Origin: Immersiella caudata
Lineage: Eukaryota > Ascomycota > Sordariomycetes > Sordariales > Lasiosphaeriaceae
NCBI GenBank assembly: GCA_030512335.1
Contig: JAULSU010000004.1
Location: 2,108,001 to 2,172,000, forward strand
Direction: 5' to 3'
DNA: 64,000 bases
Under the pieces are notes generated by a model that saw only the letters and a program-made list of their open reading frames with translations, was not told where the DNA came from and made no database searches. The translations under genes were made by a program, and so were the position numbers. Position 1 is the first letter of the stretch. The number at the start of each line of letters is the position of its first letter. Positions 53,778 through 63,450 of the stretch are shown piece by piece.

Positions 53778-55898
53778 TTAACTCAGAGGCGTCTCTGGTG
53801 AAAGAGCTGGTGGCTCAGATGACCCAGTGCTCGAGACTCCTGAGTTCGTCTTTGCCCATCCTGTTGGGGGGATAGCAATGAATGGCTTCAGATCAATTAT
53901 TGGACGGAGAGTCTCGGCGGTCTTTGTTGCAACCGCAGGTCCCAGATCCAAAGATAGTGTTGGCTCTGTAGAGGGGGTTGGTGGCTCGAGAGCTTCAGCG
54001 ATCGTATTCAACTGGTTCTTGGGCCCGAGGACAACCAATGCCTTGGAGCAAACCGGGGCATCGTTCGAGTTTCCGAGCAAAACAGCGGGCTGCAAAACCA
54101 TGATGACTTCAAGATCCTGGTCTCCCTCGGTTCCGTTCAGATGCGAAGTTATCGCCTCATTGACGCTGGACCGGTCCGCAGCAGCCAAAGTAGAGATAGC
54201 TTTGGGGTTGAGGAGGGTCAGCGGCGCAGGGCGGGCCCATACTTGCACGCAAAAGCGGAGGGCGAGATCGATTTCGCTTGCAAGCTTTCCCTCAAGCTTT
54301 GTGATGCCCTGTGCATCCTGGTCGTGGAGGAAGAAGCGTGCTGCGCTGCGAAGGAAGCGCTCCTTGAGCTCTCTTGCGTAGACGCGTTGGGCGTTGGCGA
54401 GTATCTGCCTCTCCTCATTGCCAGTCACGGATGGGCGAGAAGGGTCTTGGGTGAGGCCGCCGTCGGAGAGCAGTTTCATGAGCTGAGCGCGCCAGCTGTC
54501 AACGCCTCCGGGAGTTTGGGTCGCTATTTTCACCAAGTTAGCCAAATCAGCTGGCGGACATGCGGTGCTGTAAGACTCACCTTTCATCAACAGGGTAAGC
54601 AAATCCTCCATCTCGGGCTTGAGCGGCAGGTTGTATTGAGGGGTCAAGCTTTTGGTGTTGAGAGGGAGTGTGAGTCGCCCATGCAGCGGTGTTCTTTGTG
54701 GCATCTCGTGTCGGGGACTCAACATTGCGATTGACCTCGCCGTTGTCGGGGCTGGCGGGACAGAATATGGACTCGGACAAGGGGCGAGGCCAGTATTGCT
54801 CCACATGGCGTAGTCCATGCGGTAACCAATGGGTGTTCCCAGCTCCGAATTGGTACGTGGACTGTCAAGTTCGGAGCCTTGCTTGGACAGGGCGGACAGA
54901 ATCCAGAATGGAGAGGTCAATACCTCCGAAGCGATGAAATTTGCCAGCATCCCCTGAAGCAGAAGACGGGTGACATTGGAAGCATCAGGGCCAAAGACGT
55001 TCGCCTTCAGTGCCGCGGGCAACTTTCCTTCTGTGGTGAGGCGAACGAAGCTCTTGACGCTGCCGAGGATCTCTTGCTGCTGGAGGGGATGGAGCTCAGC
55101 CATGCGATTTGGGTTTCGATGGGCGAACTCGTCCGCCCACGAAGCCCAACTGGAGCTGCGGGTCGCAAACCACTCGGCCACATCGGCGTCGGACATGGCT
55201 GGGGTCTCAGGCTCGGGGAAAACAGTCGGTTCCGGCTGGGCTGCTTGCACCGGAGAGGGCTTCGGTTGGAGGGTGAGCTTGAAAAGACGCTCGTTTTGAT
55301 GAGCAACCTGCTCCTCGAGTTCCCGGATCCTGGCTTCAAGGGGCGCCTGCTTCAGTCGAAGCTCGTTCTCGAACCGCCGCATCTGAGCTTCCTGGCTTTC
55401 CTGGAGGGCCACGACGTGCATGTTGAGGTCTTGGTTGTCTCGGAGGAGATGCTCTTCGCTGCGTTGCAATGTGGCTACTCGCTTGTGCAGGCCCTGGTTT
55501 TCTTGAACGAGATGCTTATTCGGATCTCCGGTGGCTTGGCCCAATCCTTGGAGAAAGTGGCTCAACCTCTCGTTCACCGCAGGCAGCTTGGTGTTGATCG
55601 GGCGAGGCTTCCGAATGACGGGCGTCACGTCTCCGTGCGTCGCCGTGGATTCGGCTGGCTCGTCGCGAACTGTGTTGAGCCACAGCTTGAAGATATGGTT
55701 CGTGCGATCCGTGACACTCATCTCCGAGTCTGCTAGTCCATCGCCGTACTCAACTGTCGTTGAGGTTGGCGTCAAGATGCTGGACATGGGAGCCTGAATG
55801 CCGGACTTCGGGCTGCTTTCGTAGCGAGTGATAGTCGTACTGTTGACTAGAAGGGTAAGGCGCGGGCCCTTTAGAGGCGATGGAGACGCCGTCATCAT
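53778..55898 (-). CDS. Coiled-coil protein of unrecognised family, paralogue B
   Basis: Two exons, 55898-54581 and 54523-53778; 687 residues from the ATG at 55898 (context AAAATGATG); the frame stays open upstream to 56033. The 57-nt intron (GTGAGT, CTAAC branch, TAG) is a multiple of three without a stop, so a naive reading translates it. It sits at the same place and phase as the intron of paralogue A: LLMK|ATQ here, LLSN|VQQ there. The architecture also matches: coiled coil at about 130-206 (LVQENQGLHKRVATLQRSEE), domain start VAEWFATRSSSWASWADEFA, LLQGMLANFIASEVLTSPFW, PIGYRMDYAMWS, then SWRAQLMKLLSDGGLTQD and LKERFLRSAARFFLHDQDAQ. Function unknown. Confidence 0.82.
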   Translation of the reverse strand: MMTASPSPLKGPRLTLLVNSTTITRYESSPKSGIQAPMSSILTPTSTTVEYGDGLADSEMSVTDRTNHIFKLWLNTVRDEPAESTATHGDVTPVIRKPRPINTKLPAVNERLSHFLQGLGQATGDPNKHLVQENQGLHKRVATLQRSEEHLLRDNQDLNMHVVALQESQEAQMRRFENELRLKQAPLEARIRELEEQVAHQNERLFKLTLQPKPSPVQAAQPEPTVFPEPETPAMSDADVAEWFATRSSSWASWADEFAHRNPNRMAELHPLQQQEILGSVKSFVRLTTEGKLPAALKANVFGPDASNVTRLLLQGMLANFIASEVLTSPFWILSALSKQGSELDSPRTNSELGTPIGYRMDYAMWSNTGLAPCPSPYSVPPAPTTARSIAMLSPRHEMPQRTPLHGRLTLPLNTKSLTPQYNLPLKPEMEDLLTLLMKGESYSTACPPADLANLVKIATQTPGGVDSWRAQLMKLLSDGGLTQDPSRPSVTGNEERQILANAQRVYARELKERFLRSAARFFLHDQDAQGITKLEGKLASEIDLALRFCVQVWARPAPLTLLNPKAISTLAAADRSSVNEAITSHLNGTEGDQDLEVIMVLQPAVLLGNSNDAPVCSKALVVLGPKNQLNTIAEALEPPTPSTEPTLSLDLGPAVATKTAETLRPIIDLKPFIAIPPTGWAKTNSGVSSTGSSEPPALSPETPLS

Positions 55899-57500
55899 TT
55901 TATCGGCTAGGTGACAATGGCAATGCGTGCATGGGAGGGCAGTTGCAAGGCCGGAGGCTGGAGGTGGGACAAAGTGGCCAGGGAGCTGGGTCTTGGAACG
56001 GGCCCGGCCCGGGAAAACCGGAGCGGAGTGCAAGGGAAGTTACCGGACTGGATAGTGAAAATAGGATTGAAACCCGAGTAGTAGGGGGATGGAAAAGAGG
56101 GAAAGAATGACGCATGAAGCGAGTCTGGACTGGTGGAGGCCCGCTTGGTCAAGAAGGACCCGGGTCTCAACCTGGTTTACATATGTTTCGCCTCTAAGCG
56201 TTTCGAAGCCAAACTGGATGGGGCTACTCATGGTGAGGCTGGGATGGTGTTCTGGGGAAGGAGCTACTAGCGCCAACCGACGCCGCTGTATTGCATTGGG
56301 AAGCGCGAAGGTGTTTGGCGCCCTGCCCCGCAGCCGTCTCGGCCAGAAACACCGGCCCCTTGGGCGCTTGTGTCCTTGCTATCCAAGGTTGCTGCAGGCC
56401 GATTGGCGGCAATTGAAACCCAGACCTCATTCTGAGGTCTGCTTCGGCGTTGCACCACCGCGGGCACTAGTGAGAATGCTCAAATCGGCGCAGCTGCTGT
56501 TGTGGCACAGTGTTGGTAGTCGATCATCCGTGTGCTCGCGTTTTTCTGCCGCCTGAGTGCCGCGGCCCTCAGCTTCCCACAGTTTGAACCGAAATATTCG
56601 GACACTGTCCTACCCATCTGTTTGACCCGACGGCCCGCCATTCGCCTCCAAACTGCTGGAATCTTGATAGACTCCACAGTGCGGAACTGGCCATCGAAGA
56701 TCGCGGGGTGCCCTTACCTCCTCCCTTTTCGCACCAAAATATCCCGGCTCGTCCGCCATCCTCTCACGCCCAATTCAGCTGCAGTTTGCTCGTCGCATTG
56801 CATACCCGCCGGGTTGGGGGCATATTCGGATGAGGATCGTCCATTTTGGATCAAGATGGGCTCGGGAGGGACTTTTATTGCTTCCCCACCCTTCTCAAAG
56901 CCGGGAGGCGGGACTTTAATGCTGCCAACACGATAGTTAGACGCAGAAGACGCGGGCTCGATGCAAGCGCTTCCGGATTAAACGACGCGGGAATACCAAT
57001 GTATCATGCATGTTTGCGGGTTGGAGGGTCGACTAGATTAGATTTTTCCCAAGGTAACATCACCAACGAACAAGCAACATTGCTGGTGATCCCGCTATTT
57101 CTGGATTACGCTGGCGTTACGGTAGCTTGGCTTCCTACTGTGGCTGTCTAAACGAAACTCTGGCGCCGTTGGTTTCCTTGACTGTCGTGCAATGAGGGCA
57201 CTGCACTAGGATCTGACTCAAGATCTGGCACACGTCAGGAGAGACCCAGGCCCGGCTGCAGGCTTGCTGTCAGGAGCCCGGTAGTAAGAAGTCTGGGAGC
57301 AGGTTGGTGGGAATGATGTAGTAAAGACCGCTGCCAAAAAATATTGCATGGAATGGGGTTTAGTTCGGCTCGCTTTGTTGAGTCAAGGAGGATGCTTGCC
57401 CAGCATGTTCCTTACACTCTCATGGATAGAACCCATCAATAAACCTTGTATTATCAAGGACGCTGAATAGATGGCGCCCCGAAAGACTCTTATCCCACTG
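55899..57500. other. Intergenic region, no gene supported
   Basis: About 1.6 kb. It holds the promoter of paralogue B. A plus-strand frame of 134 codons (56532-56936) lacks motifs and is not called. Confidence 0.5.
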
Positions 57501-58536
57501 TTACATCACTGTACAGGCACCAAAGATAGCACTAATGCCCGCCCCGACAATCCCGTTTCCCACCGATGCCCCAATAGCCCTCAAAAATTCTTTCCTTCTG
57601 GCTTGAGGTGGAAGCCCAGAAGTACTGCTGACCTCCGTGTTGCGCTTGACAACTGTGCTGGTGATTACCTCGAGGGATGGATAATCGGCGAGAACGGTCT
57701 CGACATGCCGCTCAAGAACAGCCGAAGCCTTGATATGGACTTGGCTATTTGCCAAAACGACAAAGTATTCGTCCCTTCGGTAGGGATTCATGGCGACGAA
57801 CTGTTGAGATGGCAGCATGTCAGCAGCCAATACTTGAGTGCCGCTCTGTTGGCGGAACTCACCACAAGCTCCCCACGCATTGTATTTTCCAACAATTTAG
57901 AAAGAGTCGGATAGTTGTTCGAGCAAGCATAGTAGAACGTTGCATCAGTGTAAAGGATAACATAGGCCCCATTCATACCCATGGCCATAGCCCGGACGTT
58001 CTTGGCAGCAAAGTTCTGCATTTGACCGTTCAGGCGAGCGGATGCATTCCAGGTTCGCCACGCGCCGGTGCTTGAGTTGGCAGCGATGTAGTCATTGCCT
58101 TGAGTTCCGAATGTGGCCCTGAAGCTTGTGATATCTCGTCCCGCAGTTTTTGATTTGTTGATGAACTCCTGAAGCGATGGGTATGCGCGTTGAGCACCTG
58201 CTGAGATGTCTAGATGGACTGTGGTTAGATTGGGGAACGGAGTACCCTTTGGAGAGGATGACGTACACCAATTCCTTCTTCCGTCCTGATTCTTTACAAC
58301 GAAAAAGCAGTTGTCGTTGCAGTCGAGTGCCAATGAGAGAATCTGCGTGCCCTGGTGTTGGCTGAGACGAGCACTCAAGTCGGAGGGAATATTGTGTCTG
58401 CCGCAGCGTGAAATCAGCAAGCCGGCCCATGTTCTCCAAGTAGTACATTGGTTGCTTACTTGATGCATCGTTTTGGACAATCCAAGACATAGCTCCCCGG
58501 CTTCCCGAAAACAAAAAAGATGTCATAGACGGACAT
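57501..58536 (-). CDS. Repeat-built protein of unknown function
   Basis: Three exons: 58536-58460, 58397-57863 and 57800-57501; introns of 62 nt each (GTAAGC, CTGAT; GTGAGT, CTGAC); 303 residues. The start MSVYDIFFVFGKPGSYVLDC joins CPKRCIK|HNIPSDLSARLSQ, and the second junction reads MRGELV|FVAMNPYRRDE. The chain is made of about five related units of 40-70 residues, each opening with an aromatic-valine strand (IFFVFGKPGSYVL, CFFVVKNQDGRRNW, YIAANSSTGAWRTW, YVILYTDATFYYAC, YFVVLANSQVHIK) and closing with a leucine-rich helix and a short strand. The C-terminus is glycine/alanine-rich and hydrophobic (GASVGNGIVGAGISAIFGA). There is no signal peptide. No family recognised; a beta-repeat fold is inference. 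Confidence 0.75.
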
Positions 58537-59146
58537 CTTTGACCAAGCTTGGCGAAGAAAGTCGAATGAGGAAAGGAAGTGAGAGGTAAGGGAAGGCAGC
58601 TCTTCAAACACGGATAGCATTAGCCCACCATGAGGAGCTAAGGATTCAGGGTCCGCGGGCCGCTATTGTGGTGTGGCACACCACATGACCACAATTTGCC
58701 TCGACCAACCGACCTGGGGGCGGGACTGGATGAACTCGCAAACTCCAGAGCCTTGTCGACACGTTGGGATCGCGCTGCCGGGTTCCCTTGCGCTGATGAA
58801 ACTCTGACCTAAATTAGGCGCATTGCAAGCACCAGGCTGCGAATGAGATGGGTGAATCGTTGCGTCGGCACGATAAGAGTACCGAGACACAAGGCCCTTG
58901 CAGATGTCACTCATTCCTTGCCATGTATCCAGTCTCTGCCAGTGAGATTGCTTGTGCCACCAGAGCCTTGGCCCAGCCTTCAACTCCGAAGACGCGTCAC
59001 ACTGGAGCGAATCCCAGTCAAGTAGCTTCAATGGCTTCAATTTCTACCCCCTTTGCTTGGAGTGTCAAAATGCTGAGTGCGATATTCACAACATAACAAC
59101 CGACCCCACGGCTGCTTTGCTTCCCTCCATGTGCTGACCACAGCGC
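58537..59146. other. Intergenic region, no gene seen
   Basis: Promoter of the repeat-built protein gene and 3' end of the EBP-like gene. Confidence 0.5.
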
Positions 59147-60358
59147 CTAGATGGCTTTCCGCTCACTCTCAAGCTTCTTCAGTGCACGAGCTGCCTTTGC
59201 ACTGGCCTTTACGCTGCGTACCATAAGATCTGTTCCTTGTCAGTTTGATTCAGCCTTAAACAAAGGCGGTGGCTGCTCACATAAGGGAATGACAATCCAG
59301 AAAGCATTCATGAAGACAAAATACCCATAGTAGTAATACGGCTCGGGCCTGGAGTAAACGTTGCCGAACAGATAATCGTCGAAGAGACTAGTGGCGTAGT
59401 AGAGGACGTCGCCATAAAGTTGGCCTAGGGAGACGATGATTTGCAGCGGGTGACGGAGGGGATGCTCAGTGAGGATCATATAGACCAAGACGGCGGACAA
59501 GGGGCCCCAGAAGACCTGTTCCACAATCAGCAACCAGTCTGGACGTTCGTGTTGAGATGCTGTTCATACCGCGGTAATAGTTTCCATACAGACAACAAAC
59601 GGATCCATCGTGAGGTATCGAGAGTCCGAGAGGGCGTATTCCTTCCATAGTTGACCAAAGAGGGTCTGGAGACCTCCCATTCGATCGAAATGCGTGGCAA
59701 AGTACCCTTCAAAGAAGAAGTGGATTCCGCTGCACAAGAGAAACCAGAAGATTGTCGAAACCTCTGAGATGGGCAAGCTCGGCCGAACCCGCGCAACGAG
59801 AACATAGCTGAGCGCGAAAATCGCAGCGCAACCACTTCCGAAGTACGTCAGCAAAACAGGCACGCTGAACTCATTTGCGGCGTAGTCCTTGATGTTGACT
59901 CCGACGGGGTAGTAAGGGTGGGATGATGCCGTGGCAGGCTGCGCAGGAGCGCTCTCGGTGCTGAAGGGCCACATTTTTGAAACGATGTTGGAAAGAATGA
60001 CAATCGCAATGGCGCAGGACAGAACTCGTCCAAGAAATTGTCTGAGGAAAAAAGCTCGCGATAATTTTGAGGGGGAAATTGTGTCCTCGTATTCGTAACT
60101 GGGGTGGCACGGACCGCCCTCCAAATCCACGCTGACATTTCCGTAGTTGTTGACGATGTGGTTTGGTTTGGTGCCAAGAGGCTCTAGCTTGCCGAGAGGC
60201 TTCGACAGCTGTTGCTCCAGTTCGCCAAGAGAGTCAGGCAACTTTTTGAGGTTGAGCTCCTCTTTGGCTGAATTCAACTTGAATTTCTCCATGGCCGAGT
60301 TGAATCGCTCCATGGCGAAGTCGAATCGCTCCATGGTCGAATCGAAGTGCTTCTCCAT
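59147..60358 (-). CDS. EBP-like (EXPERA domain) membrane protein
   Basis: Three exons: 60358-59570, 59515-59281 and 59229-59147; introns 54 and 51 nt with CTGAT/CTGAC branches; 368 residues. The C-terminal ~230 residues match emopamil-binding protein, the sterol delta8-delta7 isomerase: FWFLLCSGIHFFFEGYFATH, WKEYALSDSRYLTMDPFVVC, WGPLSAVLVYMILTEHPLRH, QIIVSLGQLYGDVLYYATS and YYYYGYFVFMNAFWIVIP, then a lysine-rich cytosolic tail. Fungi normally isomerise with the unrelated Erg2, so the role here is open. The N-terminal ~140 residues are extra: four short ME[KR]xF repeats (MERFDFAMERFNSAMEKF), a charged region and one more hydrophobic segment. A start at the internal MWPFSTESAPAQ would give a standard-length EBP. 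Confidence 0.82.
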
Positions 60359-60946
60359 GGTCCAGTGGAGAGACCGAGAGCTGATGGGTTGGATGAAAGA
60401 GGTTGGGAAAAAAAGTTCCCGTGCGAAACAAGGTACCTGAGAAGTCAGCGGATGCCTTCTCATGGCTGGCTGTGCCATGTGACCGAGATTGGATGGAAAT
60501 GTGAGAAACCGAGGAAGGTGCCTTCTTGGAGTGCCTTCCGAAACTTATCGCAACAGCGATGTGCGCTCCGATCCTGAAGAAACATCGCACAACTTCGGAT
60601 TAACCGGCAACACTTCAATTCGAAAGGCCCAGCCAACCCAGAGCGTGCAACACTTCAGCGCCTCATCTGAACCTCGGCGTTCAGGTCTTACCTCGAATCC
60701 CGACAATCTGCGGTCAATTTACGAAGAAGCGCAGCTCTGACCCAGAATTGCGCGAGCTGAGCGCGAACTAGCCACTGTGAGAAACTCGATCTTTCCTTTC
60801 CGGCCCCCTTCCTGCTAACCAGTCGATTTAGTGCAAATCCCCTGCCGTCTCCTTGCTCAGACCCGCAGTCACCCGGCTCCTTCGGCCCGTTATCGAACTC
60901 TCCCGCCAGTCTCGACCAGACAAAGCAGGAAACAAGAAGCACAGCC
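60359..60946. other. Divergent promoter region
   Basis: Between the EBP-like gene and the small plus-strand gene; no gene seen. Confidence 0.5.
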
Positions 60947-61345
60947 ATGTACTCTTCCAAGGCCGCCTCGGCGTGTGAGGCCGGCAGCGACTCGAGTGTG
61001 ATGCCGATGAATCTCATTCCCGCCAACCTCAACATTGCCTTGATGGCCGGACAGAACATCTCGGTGCCGTGGATGGCCAAGTGCTGCGCTCCGAATCATG
61101 TCAAGATGGTCAATGGATGCTTCCTGTGGTGTGAGATACCTCGCGGCCGTATTGAAGTCATGGAGGACAAGAGTTTGGTCTCGGACTTCAACGACTGCGT
61201 CATGGACGAGAGTTCGCACTTCTTCAACGAGTCACTCGTTGCGAGTCTCCGTTTGCTGAGCGGCGCTGGACAGACGAAGCCAACGATGGCAGCAATGTTG
61301 ATTTGGGCTATGGTTTTCGTTGGGTTATTGGGCTCTGTGGTGTGA
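60947..61345 (+). CDS. Small cysteine-containing protein with hydrophobic C-terminus
   Basis: A single exon of 132 residues with context agccATG. There is no N-terminal signal peptide. The middle has PWMAKCCAPNHVKMVNGCFL and WCEIPRGRIE, then DFNDCVMDE, giving six cysteines including a CC pair and C-x3-C. The last ~20 residues (TMAAMLIWAMVFVGLLGSVV) form one membrane segment ending at the stop, as in tail-anchored proteins. I recall small fungal proteins with a similar CC...CFxWCE pattern but no function. A GPI signal is unlikely without an N-terminal signal. Confidence 0.65.
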   Translation: MYSSKAASACEAGSDSSVMPMNLIPANLNIALMAGQNISVPWMAKCCAPNHVKMVNGCFLWCEIPRGRIEVMEDKSLVSDFNDCVMDESSHFFNESLVASLRLLSGAGQTKPTMAAMLIWAMVFVGLLGSVV

Positions 61346-61829
61346 TGGTGAAATCTGGGCTTGACGATGGTGGCAAGGAGGATTGAGGCGTGAGATCTTT
61401 TAGTCCTGTACTGAGTTCCCTTGCGTCGCATTTTCGCAGCATCCTGCATCAGGGTCTGCTGCCATATGTTGCTACCCAAACCAGCCGGGATAACAGTGCA
61501 ATCCTCAGAAGTTAACAAGGGGCTCAAGCGGGAGGCGACATCTCAGTTGATAGATTGGGCGAAGTCGCTTGTTGAGAATGAGCTCCCTGTTGACCAGATA
61601 TTGGCCAAGTCGCCCGTCCTCGTGCCTCAAATTTACGACTCAATTTGACAGGAAGGTGCCACCAAATGCCGAAATTTTGCGATCCCAAAGGACTCCACAC
61701 CGCCTCCAGCTTTGCTCTCCTCACTTAACCTTTACTTCCGTGTCTTTCTGATACGTCCTTTTAACACTCACACCATTGGCTCAAAGGCGACGCCGTTATT
61801 TTGCCGTCCCTTGCTTCTTGCAATTGTGG
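61346..61829. other. Intergenic region
   Basis: A plus-strand frame at 61421-61648 ends in protein-like text (LKREATSQLIDWAKSLVENE) but has no good start or partner exon, so I do not call it. Confidence 0.4.
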
Positions 61830-62469
61830 TCAACAGACCTCACCCTTCAGCCTCAGCCAAGCGTCTCTGCTGCGGACGGCCGCCTTCAACCCCTCGAAGC
61901 TCCACCGCGGAGCGTCAATGTGCATCCCAATAAACCCGTTCTTATACGCCGTCCACGCCTGTCCTGCACGAAGCGGGTAAAGAGCCCGAGCCAGCCGCGG
62001 TGTCCCGTCACAGTGTCGTCCCCCGTCAGGATGTCAAACACATAGCGCCCGAACTGCTCCCCTTCGTCGTGGTCGGCGAAGTCGTCCTGCACAATCCCGG
62101 CCAATGTGATCCACGCAAGGTGTGTGCGACTTATCGCGTCGTGGTGCGGGTAGAGGTAGTCGGACAGGACAGCGACGTTGCGGATGGCGGCGGTAACGAC
62201 GTTGGTTTTAGAAGGGTCGCCGCCGCAGGGGGGGTTGCGTGCTCGGCACACCATGCTGCGAGGTCGGAATGGAGCTGGGCGTTGTGGGTGCGAAGGTCCA
62301 ACGCGCCAAAGCCTAGCTCGTCGAGGCAGTGCACTGTGAAGACTTCGATGAGGTGGCGGGCAGTGGGAAGTGCTTCTGGGGAAGAGATGGTGTGTGTCTC
62401 GCCTGGGGCGAAGTCAAAGATTGCGAATTCGGGGCGGGCGAGTACCGAGACGAACATAGAGTCACCCAT
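61830..62469 (-). pseudogene. Frame-broken terpene-synthase-like remnant
   Basis: Three protein-like pieces lie in three frames. Piece 1 starts at the ATG at 62469 (MGDSMFVSVLARPEFAIFDF) and reads to a run of seven C on the coding strand (62234-62228). One extra C there would put it in frame with piece 2, which reads NVAVLSDYLYPHHD, then RTHLAWITLAGIVQDDFADH and GEQFGRYVFDILTGDD. The acidic DDFADHDE resembles the metal-binding motif of trichodiene-synthase-like fungal terpene synthases. Piece 3, one frame further on, reads GQAWTAYKNGFIGMHIDAPR and stops at 61830. The total of ~210 residues is far short of the usual 330-380. It may be a decayed gene or contain base errors. Family assignment is tentative. 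Confidence 0.4.
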
Positions 62470-63450
62470 GTTGAAGGACGTTTGGTACGGTAGCTACTGA
62501 TCTAATTAGAGGGGGAAAGGGAGTGGGCTCAGGGGCTGAACTACTACATGGCTTTGCAGGCAATGACCTGTGTGAGGCGGATCTCAGGTTCTAACCTTGA
62601 CATTCGGCGTCCTCTCGGGGAGCCGTCGAGTTGGAGTGCGGATCTATATCCATGTATAGTTAGCCGCATGTCGCCATGCCGACACACCGGGCCGGGCACG
62701 CAGCATCCGAGCCGACCCGCATCGTTGATTATGCACCTCTCTCAATAGTAAAGCGAGCCAGGTATAGTGATTAGCTACAGCCAGAAGTGGTAGAACCAAG
62801 CGGTACGCAAACAAATACCTCATGGTACCATTCACAACCACTGTATATGCATAGCTACCTAATTAGAAATGACTGAAAACGCCATCCTAAATACACAAGA
62901 TCACAGAGATGCGAGGCCAAAAAGTAAAACATCTGAAGCCATTATCAGATAGATGGAAGACAAACGGAAAAGAGAAGGAAAAGAGAAGGAAAAGAAAAAG
63001 AACCGAAACAGACCTTTCCATGCCAACTGCCATACGCCCACTCCCCCTTCCCTTCTGAACCACACCCAGTCCATCAAACAGCCATAACCCGCCATCTGTT
63101 TAAAGCAAAACCGCCCGTTAATCGTCCTGTCTTTCGTTGTACATATTGTCCAGGAGCGCCTCATACTACCCGTTCTGTCTATTGTTTTGACCTGGCAAAG
63201 TTGGGGGCATAAGATGAGCTGAGTGCACTCCATGTGTCAGTGGGCAAGCAGACTTAACACAGCCCGTCCGGGAGGCCGACTCAATTAGGCCCGGTGAACC
63301 TCGCCTCGAACTCGTCCAGTCTCCAGGCAACCTTTAGGCACGAACTGCGCTCCTGTTCCTCCTCACCTGTCTTCCTCACACTACAAAGCAAACTCTCCCT
63401 CCCTCTGCTCGGGCATCAGCATTGGAAAAGCCAAGACGCGACCTACCCGC
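62470..63450. other. Intergenic region with a purine-rich tract
   Basis: No gene seen. A GA-rich stretch lies at about 62951-63009. AT-rich from about 62750 to 62930. Confidence 0.5.

Noticed and set aside
54524..54580. Translation through this stretch in paralogue B
   Set aside because: It has GTGAGT, CTAAC and TAG and sits where paralogue A has its intron, so it is a stopless 57-nt intron, not coding.
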